A stretch of 64,000 nt of DNA, taken from positions 1 through 64,000 of the forward strand of contig NW_013546961.1 in assembly GCF_000711695.1 (NCBI RefSeq), read 5' to 3'. Source of the stretch: Tilletiaria anomala UBC 951 (lineage: Eukaryota; Basidiomycota; Exobasidiomycetes; Georgefischeriales; Tilletiariaceae). The notes beneath the pieces are model-generated. The model searched no databases, was not told the origin of the DNA, and saw nothing but the letters and a program-made list of their open reading frames with translations. Of this stretch, positions 63,953 through 64,000 are shown piece after piece. The stretch's first letter is position 1; each line of letters opens with the position of its first letter. Position numbers and translations under genes: made by a program.

Positions 63953-64000
63953 GATGTCGTTGCTGACGGTGCTGTCGCCGGCACCCTTGCGATTGTTATA

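Overview
The window is nuclear DNA of a filamentous or yeast-like basidiomycete. I would guess Ustilaginomycotina (smut-related), but the sequence cannot prove it. The reasons are compact multi-exon genes with introns of mostly 55-190 nt and GT-AG ends, GC-rich third codon positions, a DUF6533-like seven-helix membrane protein (a family expanded in basidiomycetes), a BIR-domain Bir1, an Arp2/3 complex gene, Ser/Ala/Gln-rich extensions on many housekeeping proteins, and no operons. I found no tRNA, rRNA, CRISPR array or intact transposon by eye.

Layout. 1-2208: 3' part of a coiled-coil protein gene with 105-bp tandem repeats. 2493-4177 (-): NEPRO-like nucleolar protein. 4178-7488: poorly coding, with one small ORF and an unrecognised, perhaps decaying minus-strand gene. 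7489-8643: ARPC4. 8824-14612 (-): Mediator subunit MED12/Srb8. 15386-16846: mevalonate diphosphate decarboxylase. 17079-20881 (-): choline/ethanolamine kinase. 21347-23866 (-): splicing factor CLF1. 24449-26798: TM9/EMP70 protein. 26878-29121 (-): TPR-like protein. 29580-32119: nucleolar GTPase NUG1. 32256-38209 (-): chromatin remodeller CHD1. 39150-40285: a short-chain dehydrogenase pseudogene. 40497-41107 (-): BUD31. 41635-42778: NSA2. 43065-44591 (-): RAD10/ERCC1. 45086-47347: DPH2. 47455-48621 (-): proteasome subunit PRE7. 49850-51756 (-): DUF6533-like membrane protein. 53164-54720 (-): copper-fist transcription factor. 55285-58214: BIR1. 58560-61841: DUG2. 62032-63952 (-): ornithine decarboxylase antizyme with a +1 frameshift site.

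Almost all of this is core eukaryotic machinery: transcription and chromatin (MED12, CHD1), splicing (CLF1, BUD31), ribosome production (NUG1, NSA2, NEPRO-like), DNA repair (RAD10), translation-factor modification (DPH2), proteolysis (PRE7, antizyme), lipid and sterol precursors (MVD1, choline kinase), glutathione turnover (DUG2) and chromosome segregation (BIR1). Genes are arranged head-to-head with shared promoters of about 0.45-0.8 kb, or tail-to-tail with 80-290 bp between stops. The gene-poor stretches are 4.2-7.5, 38.2-40.3, 48.6-49.8 and 51.8-53.2 kb.

Exon structures were worked out by hand from conserved protein sequence, reading phase and GT-AG ends, so joins in conserved regions are firm and those in low-complexity tails are not. 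The most notable points are the antizyme UUU-UGA shift site, a UIM-like C-terminus on RAD10, a first BIR domain in BIR1 lacking zinc ligands, a 21-nt CHD1 microexon, first coding exons of 3 and 9 nt, and the SDR pseudogene. I did not find a clearly novel multi-gene system.
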